Assembly (NCBI GenBank): GCA_947650285.1
Contig: CANTFL010000234.1
Location: 186,001-250,000, forward strand
Source of the DNA: Hyaloperonospora brassicae
Taxonomy: Eukaryota > Oomycota > Peronosporomycetes > Peronosporales > Peronosporaceae
Length of the DNA stretch: 64,000 bases
Direction of reading: 5' to 3'
Shown here: positions 10,293-20,069 of the stretch, piece by piece
How positions within the stretch are numbered: the stretch's first letter is position 1
How the letters are laid out: each line of letters begins with the position of its first letter
Notes under the pieces: generated by a model
The model's input: the letters and a program-made list of their open reading frames with translations, nothing else
What the model was told of the DNA's origin: nothing
The model's database searches: none
Translations under genes and position numbers: made by a program

Positions 10293-10888
10293 TTTCCACC
10301 AATAAGACTTCGGCAAGTAGCGTGTTCCAGCACGCAGCGACCGCATTCGACCACTGTGCGATCCATGCGCTCAGCAACTCCATTCAGCTGAGGAGTGTAG
10401 GGAGGCGTAAACTTCTGTACAATGCCGCGTTCTGCACAGATCTTTTCCATTCAACTAGAAGTATATTCCCCACCGTTATCACATCGAAGCGTTTTCTCGC
10501 ACATGCTGGTCTGGTTTTTGCCTAGCGCAACGAAGTGCGCAAATTTGTCGGCTGCTTCTGACTTGTTTTTCACAGGCAAGCGACACAGCAATGCGACTTC
10601 TCGTCAATAAAAGTGACGAAGTAGCGCTTGCCATTGAATGTCTCATCCCGCATTAAGTCACAGATGTCGCTGTGGATGACATCAAGCACTTCCTTGGCCC
10701 GTTTCGGGGACCACTTCATTAAACTCACCCGCGTCTACTTACCGAGCTCACATCCAGCACATAGCTCTCACACTTGCGCACTGATGTCAGCTTGATACCA
10801 GCGCTATTGTCTTTGGTGACGATGGTGGACAGACCGCCATAGCCAATGTGACCTAGTCGAAGGTGCCAGAGGTACAAAGTGGTGTTCC
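10293..10888 (-). pseudogene. Copia B, 3' fragment: GAG-pre-integrase and integrase
   Basis: Read on the minus strand from 10888, it begins with GAG-pre-integrase (LWHLRLGHIGYGGLSTIV) and goes on through a decayed integrase to CAERGIVQKFTPPYTPQLNG, the block before the catalytic Glu (VAER), ending at 10293 where the type II Gypsy LTR abuts. It is the continuation of the Copia B protease at 25544-25734; Gypsy element 1 separates the two with TSD TTCC. Several stops are present (for example near 10735). Confidence 0.85.
10885..10888. repeat. Target-site duplication TTCC, left
   Basis: TTCC immediately left of the element 1 LTR, matched by TTCC at 25544-25547. The fifth base differs, so the duplication is 4 bp. 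Confidence 0.85.
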
Positions 10889-12751
10889 TGTGGTGAAGTC
10901 GATCTCACAAAATGACTTTAGTGAGTGTCAATCTTCCACTTGCCCAGACTTGCCGACTCACGGAGGGGGTACTCCGATCCGTGCCTTGCTGTATAACCTT
11001 GTGCTCACCTTGTGTACCCGTCGGTTGGGCTGGCTTGAGCTCTTCGTAACGGCCTTGGGAGATGTCGATCTCGCTGAGGGTTTGGGGTTGAGCGTTCGCT
11101 TCCGGTGCGGAAATCTTCACACCACGAACGGGGTTCTGCGATCTTGATCTTGGGTCGCGGCCGTCACTCTTGGGCGATGTCGCGATCTCGATCTTGAATC
11201 ACACCGATCTCGATTTGTCTTCGGGATCGGGGTCTTCGCTGTGCGGAAATCTTCACTCAGCAAATAGTTGTCTTGCGTAGATCTTGCGTTGGGATCGGTC
11301 CGATCTAGTCTCGGGATCGGCCGATCTTGCCGGAAGTGCGCAATGTGGGCAGATCAGTCCTTGGTTTCGCCATAATGAAACACGCCGATATGTCCAGTAG
11401 ATCGCTTCGATCTGGCTCGGTCTTGTCTTGAACTCCTTGTCCAGATCTTCTGACCACTTGAGCTGCCTCGCGATCTTGTAACCAATGTCCTTTTCCTTTT
11501 CCTGATGTTGCTGCTACCCTAGCAGTTGAGTTGAGTGTGAGTACTTGATCGATCCGGGCCAAATATCCCGAGATCGCTCTTCTCGATCTTGGCCAATAAT
11601 CCAAGATCGGTCTTCTGTGTCCTTGTAACACGCGCGCCTTGACCCGCCGGGGAAGCCAAATCAATCTTGCCCGGAGAAGAGGGGAGGGGAACGTGCGTCG
11701 TGAGCAGAAGAAGTAGAGTTCAAGTCTGTTTATTAACCAACCAAATTAATACCCGACCTATCATTAAGCCTATTCCCAACCGTAGGTCACTGTCCAAGTC
11801 GATATCACCTTTAAGCTTGACCGCCCCCTTGAACACGTGTCGAAATTTCGTGACCTGTGCTCCAAAGATAGCGCCAATACTCCCGATATCGTACCTAGAC
11901 ACCAGAAAGGGAGCAAATTCCAAATACGGTACCAAATACTCAATTTTGGTACCGAAAGGTCCAAAATAGTATCCAAATGCCGAATGTGTCTAAATCCATT
12001 TTGCGACGTCAATTCAACCGGCTTCCACTGGCTCTTTCGGTCTGAACTTTTGCGACATCACTCATGGACCTTCAACAAGCATGTATATCACAATCCAATA
12101 GCTCCATCATCGATATATCCATAATCAGCAGGGAACATGACCGATCTGATGCCCAATTCGAGATCGAGTAGGCTCGACACAGTGCGATCCGGCCCTATGT
12201 GTCGTTTCCGTTCATTGTGTGTACTCCAATACCATTCCCAAGGGTCTATCTGCTCAATGGGACCATCCATAGTTCTTACAACGGTCCCACGGACTCCCAC
12301 AAACATCCACAATTCCAGATCGGTCCATAATTAACCTAAATCAGTACTTCTTTTGGGAGCCCGGTATAGAATGTCACCGATCTAATAGACTTCAACACCG
12401 TTGTCACAGAGTCACTTCGCATCGTCTGGTCCCAGATGCACCTTTCCAGAGTAATTCTGCTTCAGATCATCCGTTTAGTACAATCCAGTCCCTTGTCCCA
12501 GATCGCACCGTTACAATCATTCCTTGTCCCAGATCGCAGCATGGGAATCATCCCTTTTCACGCCCCGTCTCAGATCGTTCCATACCCGTCAGTCTGACGA
12601 CAGTTGGATCGTATCGTCTTTCTCCGTCGGGATCGCCTCCCATCTCTCATTGGATCGCCAGGTCCCGTGGTCTAATTCTCCACCAGTAAGTGGCGCCTCA
12701 AATATGTGGTCATCGATCCTCGTAGAAAATTTGATTAGTGACTTTGCCACA
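10889..12751 (-). repeat. Gypsy element 1 3' LTR
   Basis: 1,863 bp, with imperfect terminal repeats TGTGGTGAAGTC / TGTGGCAAAGTC. Contains the family's conserved hairpin CTGCTACCCTAGCAG (near 11511), the palindrome GATCGGCCGATC (near 11317), and very dense GATC. A segment around 11345-11430 differs much more from the 5' LTR than the rest does. Its internal edge abuts the polypurine tract. Confidence 0.93.
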
Positions 12752-12761
12752 ACCGCCCCCT
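12752..12761 (-). other. Polypurine tract of Gypsy element 1
   Basis: On the minus strand AGGGGGCGGT sits directly before the 3' LTR (TGTGGCAAAGTC). This is the expected position and composition for the plus-strand primer. The same tract is at 47270-47279 in element 2 and, changed by one base outside the core, at 42873-42882 in element 3. Confidence 0.8.
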
Positions 12762-12839
12762 GCACTGAAGTCCATTGTACAGCAATTGACCTCAGTGCAG
12801 TCACTCATCAACTTTGCTCCAACCACTCAAGTCCATCTG

Positions 12840-15587
12840 ATGGTCCCTCCGAAGCATCTCCCCACCTCGCCGATCTCGTCGGAAGGCTCCACCGTGTTCC
12901 TGTCTCCGGATCGCGACCCGTCACCTGGATCGCCGGATCGCGGATGGTATGCTCCCATCGTCCCTGATCGACATGCGTCCCCCAGTAGTCTACATTCGGC
13001 CGGATCGCCAGTGATCGCCACGAGATCGCCAGATCGACAGCCGACCAGACCCTCGTCTCCAACCCAAGACTTACCGTCTGGATCGCAGGATCGACGTGAG
13101 TCTTTAAGTGATTCCCGTTCGGTCGGATCGCCCTCGATCATCACGGACTCACCAGATCGTCCGTTTGAACCGTCCTCACTTCCCGTACCTCCGGCGACTC
13201 TGGGTGTATTTAGATCCGACGCCCTGGCCATTAGTGAGTCTCGGACAGAGTCTGCTCCAGCTGCGGACGTTACCGGCCGCGTTCCAAGAGTTTCTGCCGA
13301 CGACGTTCGTGTAACGTTGGCTACGATCTCTTATTTATGGGATCGCGAGGCCACCTTCCGCAGCCAAGCCGACACCATTCATGAGCTTCAGCATTTATAC
13401 CGAGATGCGGTCGCCCGGGGGGATCGTTTGGACGAAGAAATTGATTCTCTGCATGAACTGGTCGCCCCCTTCGTCTCCTTCGTCCAGCGTCGGTACGATT
13501 GGATGCAGGGCCGCTACGTCGACGCAGTACATTCTTTAAGCGACTGTAAACGAGCTCTGCAGACACATCGCGATCAATCGGAGGAGGTTCGTCGACTACG
13601 CGCTTTGTTACGTGCCAACGAGGAGGATCAAGGCAGCTTGGAACGACAGGTGAACGCTTTGAGGACTCAAATGCACTCGCTCCAAGCCGAGCTTAATTCT
13701 CTCCGACGGCAGCGTGACCAGCTGACCTCCGACAGGTCTTTCCTTCACATCGATGTTCTGCACTTGAAGGAGCAATTGGCTCGATCTCAGGCGGAGATCG
13801 CAGAGGGACTGGCTTCGATCAGCGATCTCATACAACAAGTGGATGGCTTGACTCCTCTGGAGGGTCAGTTGGCACTTTCGCGGCTAGAAAACGCCAACCT
13901 CCGTCGTCAGCTTGCGGAACACCTCACGGTACACGACCAGCTACAGGTGGCGGAACACGATCGGGATCGGGCCATAGCCGAGCACCGAGCGCTGCTCGAC
14001 ACACTGAACAGTGCCATCCTCGGGTCCCAATCCTCTACATTGACCGTTCGACCGACGCCTACGAGTGCTACTCAGGCCAGATCGCCACCCGCTTCCACTA
14101 CCCAGAGATCAGGATCGCTTGCCCGTAGGTCCAGATCGAGATCGTCTGGCCCGCCTGCCAAGCGTCGGCGTGTTCAACTGAGGTCACGATCCCGAGATTC
14201 TTCTACCTCCCGTGTGGCATCCCGGCTATTGTCGTTGAACCCTTCAACACCTTCCAAGAAACTTCCCAGATCGGACCCACCCGAACTTTCATCCGATTCC
14301 TCTTCTTCTCCGCCTTCGTCCACGACTTCTGGGGCGGGATCGGGAAGTGGGGAACTGACCGGGTCGGACTCCAGCTCGGACGATTTAACTCGTTCTGTAT
14401 TGTCCCACTCGAGATCGGCCGCTCGTCGTCAACCTAGATCGGCTGCCCGATCTTCAATTCCGGACCCCTCTCCGGCTGCTCAGGTTGCTCCTGCTTCTTC
14501 CGCAGCTACTATGTTGGCTAAGACACTATCGCGGTCGCCTTCTCCAGCCGCTCCGGAGCCTCGTTATCTTTCGTACCCGTCCACTCCGGTCGCGGCTGTT
14601 CCCGTAGTTGAAATTCAAGATGATGGTTACGTGGAAGATGTGGAGGCGTCGCCGACAGAGGAGACACACAGAGAGACTGGATCCGTTAGTCCGCCTCCGG
14701 GGTCCACTGCGCTTTCGGATCGCCATTTGTCCGACAGCGATAACAGCATCATCCTTCCGACGCGACCAGTGGCCAACAGAATCATTTCTTCCGTTGATTT
14801 CGACAACCTTCCGCCACTCCAGCAGCCACGGGATCGGTGGATCCCCAACTATCTGGCGCCTTCCCGACGGGTGGCGTCCGAGATCGCTCCGTGGTCAGTT
14901 TCGCGCATCGCGATGATTTGTGTGCGGACCATGACCATTGAGCTGCTGTTTCACCACTACTCCAAGCCCAGGAATTTTCTGTTCCCTTTCCACAATCATG
15001 GGAGAGCCCCGCCTACGGGGACTTGGGCTTCTGGGCTGATCTCACGGCAACACATCGAGTCTCTTTACGCTACCGCCCCTTGGGATAATATCGTGGTCCC
15101 CGTGAACCCGATATCGTTCACCATGACTGGATGGTACAGCGACATGAGCCATCGCTACCTGGAGCTCGAGTCCACTCATCGCCAAGCTCTGTGGGAGTCT
15201 ACTCATGCTTTCCCGATCTCCCAGGCCCAACGACGATCCGGCCGGTTCATGCAAACATTCTGGCGTCAACGAAAGCAACGCCGATCCCGTTTTGGAGCAC
15301 GTTGGAAGAACTTCTTGAAGATGATACTCAACGGCATGATCGCTGGCCACTGCGATCTCGACATCTTGTTGGATCCCTTCTTCCTCCACTATCCGCGCCC
15401 ACATGAAGAACGAGTTTGGTATCCAGGGTTAGGACACTCTGACGACCCCGCCGACTTGTTGGAGGCATTGGATATGGCGGACCAAGAGGATCCTTGGCGC
15501 AATCAGTTCCGTAACGCCTATTGGGATCACCCCGGATCGCAGATCCCTCGTCTACAGGACAAGTTCAAGCCTGCTCCATCATCTTAG
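12840..15587 (+). CDS. Antisense gene of the Gypsy element, 915-aa coiled-coil protein of unknown function
   Basis: Encoded opposite to gag-pol, between the pol stop and the 3' LTR. I take ATG 12840 as the start; the frame stays open upstream into the LTR but only with GTG. Seen in the protein: Pro/Ser-rich N-terminus with repeated SPDR units (about 1-135); a long heptad-rich coiled coil (about 205-395); a basic nuclear-localisation-like patch PPAKRRRVQ after an RSRSRS stretch (about 430-447); an acidic Ser-rich region; and a well-conserved Trp/His-rich C-terminal domain (about 660-915). I recognise no family. It converges on pol (pol ends at 15840). The copy in element 2 differs by about 11 residues with no stop or indel. 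Antisense genes in this position are known from some plant Tat-type Gypsy elements; any functional link is inference. Confidence 0.8.
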   Translation: MVPPKHLPTSPISSEGSTVFLSPDRDPSPGSPDRGWYAPIVPDRHASPSSLHSAGSPVIATRSPDRQPTRPSSPTQDLPSGSQDRRESLSDSRSVGSPSIITDSPDRPFEPSSLPVPPATLGVFRSDALAISESRTESAPAADVTGRVPRVSADDVRVTLATISYLWDREATFRSQADTIHELQHLYRDAVARGDRLDEEIDSLHELVAPFVSFVQRRYDWMQGRYVDAVHSLSDCKRALQTHRDQSEEVRRLRALLRANEEDQGSLERQVNALRTQMHSLQAELNSLRRQRDQLTSDRSFLHIDVLHLKEQLARSQAEIAEGLASISDLIQQVDGLTPLEGQLALSRLENANLRRQLAEHLTVHDQLQVAEHDRDRAIAEHRALLDTLNSAILGSQSSTLTVRPTPTSATQARSPPASTTQRSGSLARRSRSRSSGPPAKRRRVQLRSRSRDSSTSRVASRLLSLNPSTPSKKLPRSDPPELSSDSSSSPPSSTTSGAGSGSGELTGSDSSSDDLTRSVLSHSRSAARRQPRSAARSSIPDPSPAAQVAPASSAATMLAKTLSRSPSPAAPEPRYLSYPSTPVAAVPVVEIQDDGYVEDVEASPTEETHRETGSVSPPPGSTALSDRHLSDSDNSIILPTRPVANRIISSVDFDNLPPLQQPRDRWIPNYLAPSRRVASEIAPWSVSRIAMICVRTMTIELLFHHYSKPRNFLFPFHNHGRAPPTGTWASGLISRQHIESLYATAPWDNIVVPVNPISFTMTGWYSDMSHRYLELESTHRQALWESTHAFPISQAQRRSGRFMQTFWRQRKQRRSRFGARWKNFLKMILNGMIAGHCDLDILLDPFFLHYPRPHEERVWYPGLGHSDDPADLLEALDMADQEDPWRNQFRNAYWDHPGSQIPRLQDKFKPAPSS

Positions 15588-15839
15588 TCTAAGATCGGTG
15601 TCCAAGCCCGATCGTCTTTCATACTCGTGTAAGTCATTCAATCATCTTCTGTTTGATACTTCATTCTTTGTAACTTCCACGACCTCGATCCTTCTCGCTC
15701 CGCATCATTCAGTAGGGTAATTCACTTGACTATCTCCATATTCACACACAAAAAACACCCTCCACCAGCATATGCTACCGTCTAGCACATCTTTCAACCC
15801 TTCCATCCGCCTTTACCGCCTCCCAGCATATCCAGATCG
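15588..15839. other. Spacer between convergent antisense gene and pol
   Basis: About 250 bp between two facing stop codons. Contains an A-run (near 15750) that is longer in element 2, and CATATGCTACC-type short repeats related to those at 43640-43780. It probably holds the 3' ends of both transcripts, but I see no defined poly(A) signal. Confidence 0.5.
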
Positions 15840-18800
15840 TTAAGGTTCGTCCGACTTGCCTTCGTGAGACTGCATTGCTTCAAAACGGTTTCGACTCACT
15901 CGGTTCCGTTCAAACTCTTGCAAGATCGCCCCACAACTCAGATCGGCCTCATCCACCCAACTTAAATCGGGATGTCCCTTCCACTTCACCAGAAACTGTC
16001 GGTGTACTCGCCCATAACGGGTTTTCCTACCAGATCGCACGTCCAATATTTCTTCTACTTCGTATTCTCCCTCTTCGAGATCGCTCTCCCAACTGTCTTC
16101 TGGCAGCAAAGCTTCATCAAAGTCCAAACGATCTGCTTCGTCTATCGTAAGCTGATCCTTCGGCCGTTCAGGGAACGTTTTTACCTTCTTCAGCTTCGAT
16201 AAATGTACAATCGGAAATAGCCGATACGGGGTCCCAGCGATCTCCAGTTTCACAGCGTGCTCTCCACATATGTCTGCAACTCGGAATGGCCCATGCCACA
16301 TGTGCGCTAGCTTCTTCGCATATCCTTCTTTAACTCGATCCAGGTATAGCCAAACTTGCGTTCCCACTTCGATCTCGTGTTGTTCTACGTCTTCGTTATG
16401 GCGATCTGCCCTCTCGTGGATCGCAAGTCGTAGTTGATCATTCACCGCTGATCGAGCTCGCTGATATTGTCTTTGAATACTATATCTCCACCGCTTTGGA
16501 TCGCGATCTCTCGTCCTCGTGTTTCCCACTGATAACGTAGCTTCCAACGTTGATCGCGGGTCCCATCCATGAATCAGATAGAATGGGGTATCCCCTCGAA
16601 CTCGATCTTGAGCGGTGTTGATGGCAAATGTGAGCCGCTCAGCATACTCATCCCAGTCTCGTTGGTCAACTTCAGCCACGTACATCTTGAGCGAATGCGT
16701 CAAGGTTTGCACCATTCGCTCGGCTGTTCCATTTGCTTGGGGCCTGTAAGCCATGGTAGCACGCTGTTTTTGTCCTACGATCCGGCTGAAGGCTCGAAAG
16801 AAGTCGGACATAAATCCCGGTTCTCGATCGTGCCTGATAGCCTCGCTAGCCCCGAAGCGTCGAAACACACATTCTTCATAATTTTCCGCTATTGTTTGTG
16901 CCGTCCGTGAAGAGCTAGCCTTTGCAATTACATATCCTGAGAAGAGGTCCACCCAAATGAGCAGTTCGGTGTTCCCTTTGATGGACTTGGGCAACGACGG
17001 TATATGATCCATTGCAATGATCTGGAATGGATAGGATGCGTGTAGATTCCCCGGGGATCTCCCATGAATCATCGGGCTTCCTTTTCCGGTTTCACAGTCG
17101 ATGCATTCGCCCACATATCGTTGAACGCTCCGGTACAGTCCTCTCCAATGGAATCGCGATCTAATCTTCTGATAGGTTCGGCCGATACCCTGGTGGCCTC
17201 CTTCTAGACTCGTATGATAGTGGTGCAAGAAGTCTTGTTGCAACGTCTCAGGGATCACCAACCGCATCAAACCATCACGATCTTCTGACTTTCTTTTCGC
17301 CGAGGGGCAGAAAAATAGCAGATCGTTCTCATCGATCTCGTACTCCGGCGCTAGCTTTGCGCATACCTTCACTGCTCCCGCGTCCAAGTTTGACACATCG
17401 CCACTTAGATACTTCTTGAGATTAACAATCCAACGCTCTTCATCTTGAGCTTGGACAATCCGTTGAATCCTAATTCGCTGCACTATCTCTTCCTGTATCA
17501 CTTCAGGTTCATGACGTATCCTCTCGGCCGATCTCGTGATTGCAGTTACCCGAGCCAGCTGACCATCTTGCTTGGGCTTCAACAATTCGTCGAGACGGTT
17601 CAGTGTCATCAGATCTTGCCGATCTTCTTCAGCTACAATTGTTCTTCCTTTTTCGTTCTGCAACGCTGTGCTGGCTAGTCGATCTGCGCTCTGATTCCAC
17701 TCTCGCTTCATATGTAGAAACTCGTGACTAGGCCATGACCGCAGCTTCTCCAACGCTTTGTGTCTCAGAAGCTGAAGGCCCGGTGCCTTGCAGTCGATCT
17801 CACCGCGCATCTGTCGAATCACCAAATTAGAATCTCCACACAGAATTACTCGCCCCCTTTCCAGATCGGCGAGTAACTCAAAGCACAATAGCAAGCCATT
17901 ATACTCCGCTTCATTCACAGTCAAATCGTGAGCATATCTAGATTCTGCCGCCACAATCGTCCACTCGGGTAACTTCCATACCACAGCACTGTACGACCCT
18001 CCTTTCTTTTTGATCCTAGCCGATCCGTCGAAACTGGCCACCAACAACTCTTCATCCGTTTCCACCGTTGGAGGAGGCATCGATACTTTGAGTCGGCAGT
18101 CTTTTCGAGGGGAAATCGCGATCAGCATCTCTTCTACCTCTTCTCTCGGAGTGATACTTGCTGCTAGCATACCCAGAATCTCTTCTTCTCCTTTTTCGCA
18201 CCTCTTCACCTCCATAGTCCAGTTCGACAACAAAGCAGCCCACCGTCCTAATCTCCCGTTGAGTCCTCGAGATTGCATCAACCACGCTAACGTAGAATGT
18301 CGAGTCAGCACAGTGATCTCTCGCGAAGCAAGCGTAGTGTAGCATACATCCAAAACACGAAGTAGCGCCAGCACTTCCTTTTCCACCGTTCCATAGTTAA
18401 GCTCGTTGGGCTTCAAGGTGCGGCTAGTAAACGTAACCGGATGGTATACGCCCTCGTACTCCTGTATCAGGGCCGCTGAAACAGCCCACTTGCTAGCGTA
18501 GACTACGATCACAGGGGGGCGATCTGGGTCGAAATGTTTGAGCATAGGAGCGGTAGCTATCTTAGCCTTTAGCATAGTGAAAGCAACCTTGGCTTCCTTC
18601 CATCGATCTTCGTTCAACCATTCTTCTCCTGCTGCGAGCTGAGATCGGCCGATCTCGAAGAAATCCGATTCTCTTAACTCATATAACACCGCGGCGTACA
18701 CCGCGAAATCTTCAATGAAGCGGCGGTAATAGTTCAAACTCCCGAGAAAAGATTGCATAGCTCGTAGCGTGCTAGGGAACGGGATGTTGACCAACGACTC

Positions 18801-20069
18801 TAAGTTCTTGGGCTGAGCCTCCAAACCATCAATCGACACTCGGTGTCCCAAATAGTCGACCTTACGGCACCCCCAAAAACTTTTTGTGAGACTGATAGAC
18901 AAATTCCACTTATCACATGCTTCCAGCAATCGCTCTACTTTTGCGTACAGAGACTCCCATGAAGTGGCTGGTATGAGGATGTCATCAATGTAAGATCGGC
19001 GTCCCAGTATAGAAGGTCGTCGATCTGTCTCCGGTTCACCATCTTTGAACACGTCGATCTGGCCATCAGCGGATGATCTCTGGCCAATCTTGAGGTATCC
19101 ATACAGCGCGTTGTCGACCAGACGTTGATAGATTTGGGGCGCGTTCTTAAGCCCAAAAGGCATTCGCAGCCACTCGAAAAGACCAAACGGTGTGACAAAC
19201 GCTGAGATCAGTTTGGCTCGCTCAGTCATCTCAACCACCCAGAATCCACTAGCCATATCCAGCGAACAGTACCATAAAGCTTTATCTAGGTCTTCTAATA
19301 GATCACTGATCAACGGCATGGGATAAACCATCAGACGTGTCAGCTGATTCACTCTTCGATAATCAATGCAAAGGCGAATATCCACTCCGTTCTTCTTGAT
19401 GATCACCACTATCGGAGACGCCCATGGTGACGTGGATGGCTGGACGATCTTGGCCGCTAGTAGTCCTTTGATGAGGTCCGATAACTTCTCCCGATATTTA
19501 GGTGCGACCGGACGTACTCTTTGCGCTATCGGTGCTGCCCCACCGACATCAATATCACAGATCGCGCCTCGTGCTGCTGGTGGTAGAGCATTACCTCTAC
19601 CCATGAGGATGTGACGACTCTTCCAGATCAGCGATCTGAGCCGCTGTTGATCAGTGGTGAGAGGCATATCGGGATCGCCGATCTGAATGTCCTCAATCGT
19701 AACTTCTTCTGTAGTCGCCGACATTTCTGGTAGTACCGCCATGTGTTGCTCGATATCTTCAGCAAACAAATCTCCGCTCTCGTGATAGTAAACTGGTGTT
19801 CCCGCGATCTCGACATCTTCAGTCTTTAACATTGCTTCTTCCTTAGGCTCTTTCATCTCTCCCGGCTGCTCCGACCTCAGCAGTTTACCGGTCGGATCGG
19901 CTTCCGATAGAGACGACATGTCACGTAGCCATTCTTGATCGATATCGCGATCTCCCTTCGTTGCATGTTGGGTTCCGATCTCACTGGTCGTTTTCCATCC
20001 ACAATAGCTCAGCTCTGTTGACTGTTTCTTCTTTGGCAACCACAACATCTGCCTTTTGCGATTCGCCAT
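15840..20069 (-). CDS. pol: Gypsy element 1 pol: RT, RNase H, aRNase H, integrase, chromodomain
   Basis: 1,409 codons in this frame. RT about 190-410: catalytic Asp 271 in CSLDMASGFW and YIDD at 360-363, with an unusual 30-35-residue insert just before YIDD. Gypsy RNase H about 505-640: the first Asp is Tyr (VYAS, 524) and the TDH Asp is Arg (590), so it is probably inactive. A second, archaeal-type RNase H spans about 675-803 with D681, E720, D746 and D796 all present. Integrase: HHCC finger 949-992, then D1021, D1081, E1118. C-terminal chromodomain about 1350-1390 (HRQFLVKWKGHPDLSWVDEA). ATG 20069 is only the first Met after a frame break. In element 2 pro and RT are continuous, so pol is normally made as Gag-Pro-Pol and a 1-bp insertion near 19983 separates them here. 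Confidence 0.93.
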   Translation of the reverse strand: MANRKRQMLWLPKKKQSTELSYCGWKTTSEIGTQHATKGDRDIDQEWLRDMSSLSEADPTGKLLRSEQPGEMKEPKEEAMLKTEDVEIAGTPVYYHESGDLFAEDIEQHMAVLPEMSATTEEVTIEDIQIGDPDMPLTTDQQRLRSLIWKSRHILMGRGNALPPAARGAICDIDVGGAAPIAQRVRPVAPKYREKLSDLIKGLLAAKIVQPSTSPWASPIVVIIKKNGVDIRLCIDYRRVNQLTRLMVYPMPLISDLLEDLDKALWYCSLDMASGFWVVEMTERAKLISAFVTPFGLFEWLRMPFGLKNAPQIYQRLVDNALYGYLKIGQRSSADGQIDVFKDGEPETDRRPSILGRRSYIDDILIPATSWESLYAKVERLLEACDKWNLSISLTKSFWGCRKVDYLGHRVSIDGLEAQPKNLESLVNIPFPSTLRAMQSFLGSLNYYRRFIEDFAVYAAVLYELRESDFFEIGRSQLAAGEEWLNEDRWKEAKVAFTMLKAKIATAPMLKHFDPDRPPVIVVYASKWAVSAALIQEYEGVYHPVTFTSRTLKPNELNYGTVEKEVLALLRVLDVCYTTLASREITVLTRHSTLAWLMQSRGLNGRLGRWAALLSNWTMEVKRCEKGEEEILGMLAASITPREEVEEMLIAISPRKDCRLKVSMPPPTVETDEELLVASFDGSARIKKKGGSYSAVVWKLPEWTIVAAESRYAHDLTVNEAEYNGLLLCFELLADLERGRVILCGDSNLVIRQMRGEIDCKAPGLQLLRHKALEKLRSWPSHEFLHMKREWNQSADRLASTALQNEKGRTIVAEEDRQDLMTLNRLDELLKPKQDGQLARVTAITRSAERIRHEPEVIQEEIVQRIRIQRIVQAQDEERWIVNLKKYLSGDVSNLDAGAVKVCAKLAPEYEIDENDLLFFCPSAKRKSEDRDGLMRLVIPETLQQDFLHHYHTSLEGGHQGIGRTYQKIRSRFHWRGLYRSVQRYVGECIDCETGKGSPMIHGRSPGNLHASYPFQIIAMDHIPSLPKSIKGNTELLIWVDLFSGYVIAKASSSRTAQTIAENYEECVFRRFGASEAIRHDREPGFMSDFFRAFSRIVGQKQRATMAYRPQANGTAERMVQTLTHSLKMYVAEVDQRDWDEYAERLTFAINTAQDRVRGDTPFYLIHGWDPRSTLEATLSVGNTRTRDRDPKRWRYSIQRQYQRARSAVNDQLRLAIHERADRHNEDVEQHEIEVGTQVWLYLDRVKEGYAKKLAHMWHGPFRVADICGEHAVKLEIAGTPYRLFPIVHLSKLKKVKTFPERPKDQLTIDEADRLDFDEALLPEDSWESDLEEGEYEVEEILDVRSGRKTRYGRVHRQFLVKWKGHPDLSWVDEADLSCGAILQEFERNRVSRNRFEAMQSHEGKSDEP

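Noticed and set aside
10889..12751. Recurring frames of 65-122 codons in every Gypsy LTR (for example 10863-11147, 11305-11664, 12137-12334)
   Set aside because: They recur only because the LTR recurs, overlap each other on both strands, and are shifted or broken in type II LTRs. No domain or conserved start.
12738..12839. Upstream extension of the antisense gene into the LTR (949-codon version)
   Set aside because: It needs a GTG (element 1) or TTG (element 2) start. The first ATG, at 12840 and 47358, is at the same place in both copies.
20067..20069. ATG at 20069 as a true pol start
   Set aside because: It lies in a shadow frame upstream of the extra T; element 2 reads from pro into RT without a break, so no separate start is needed.
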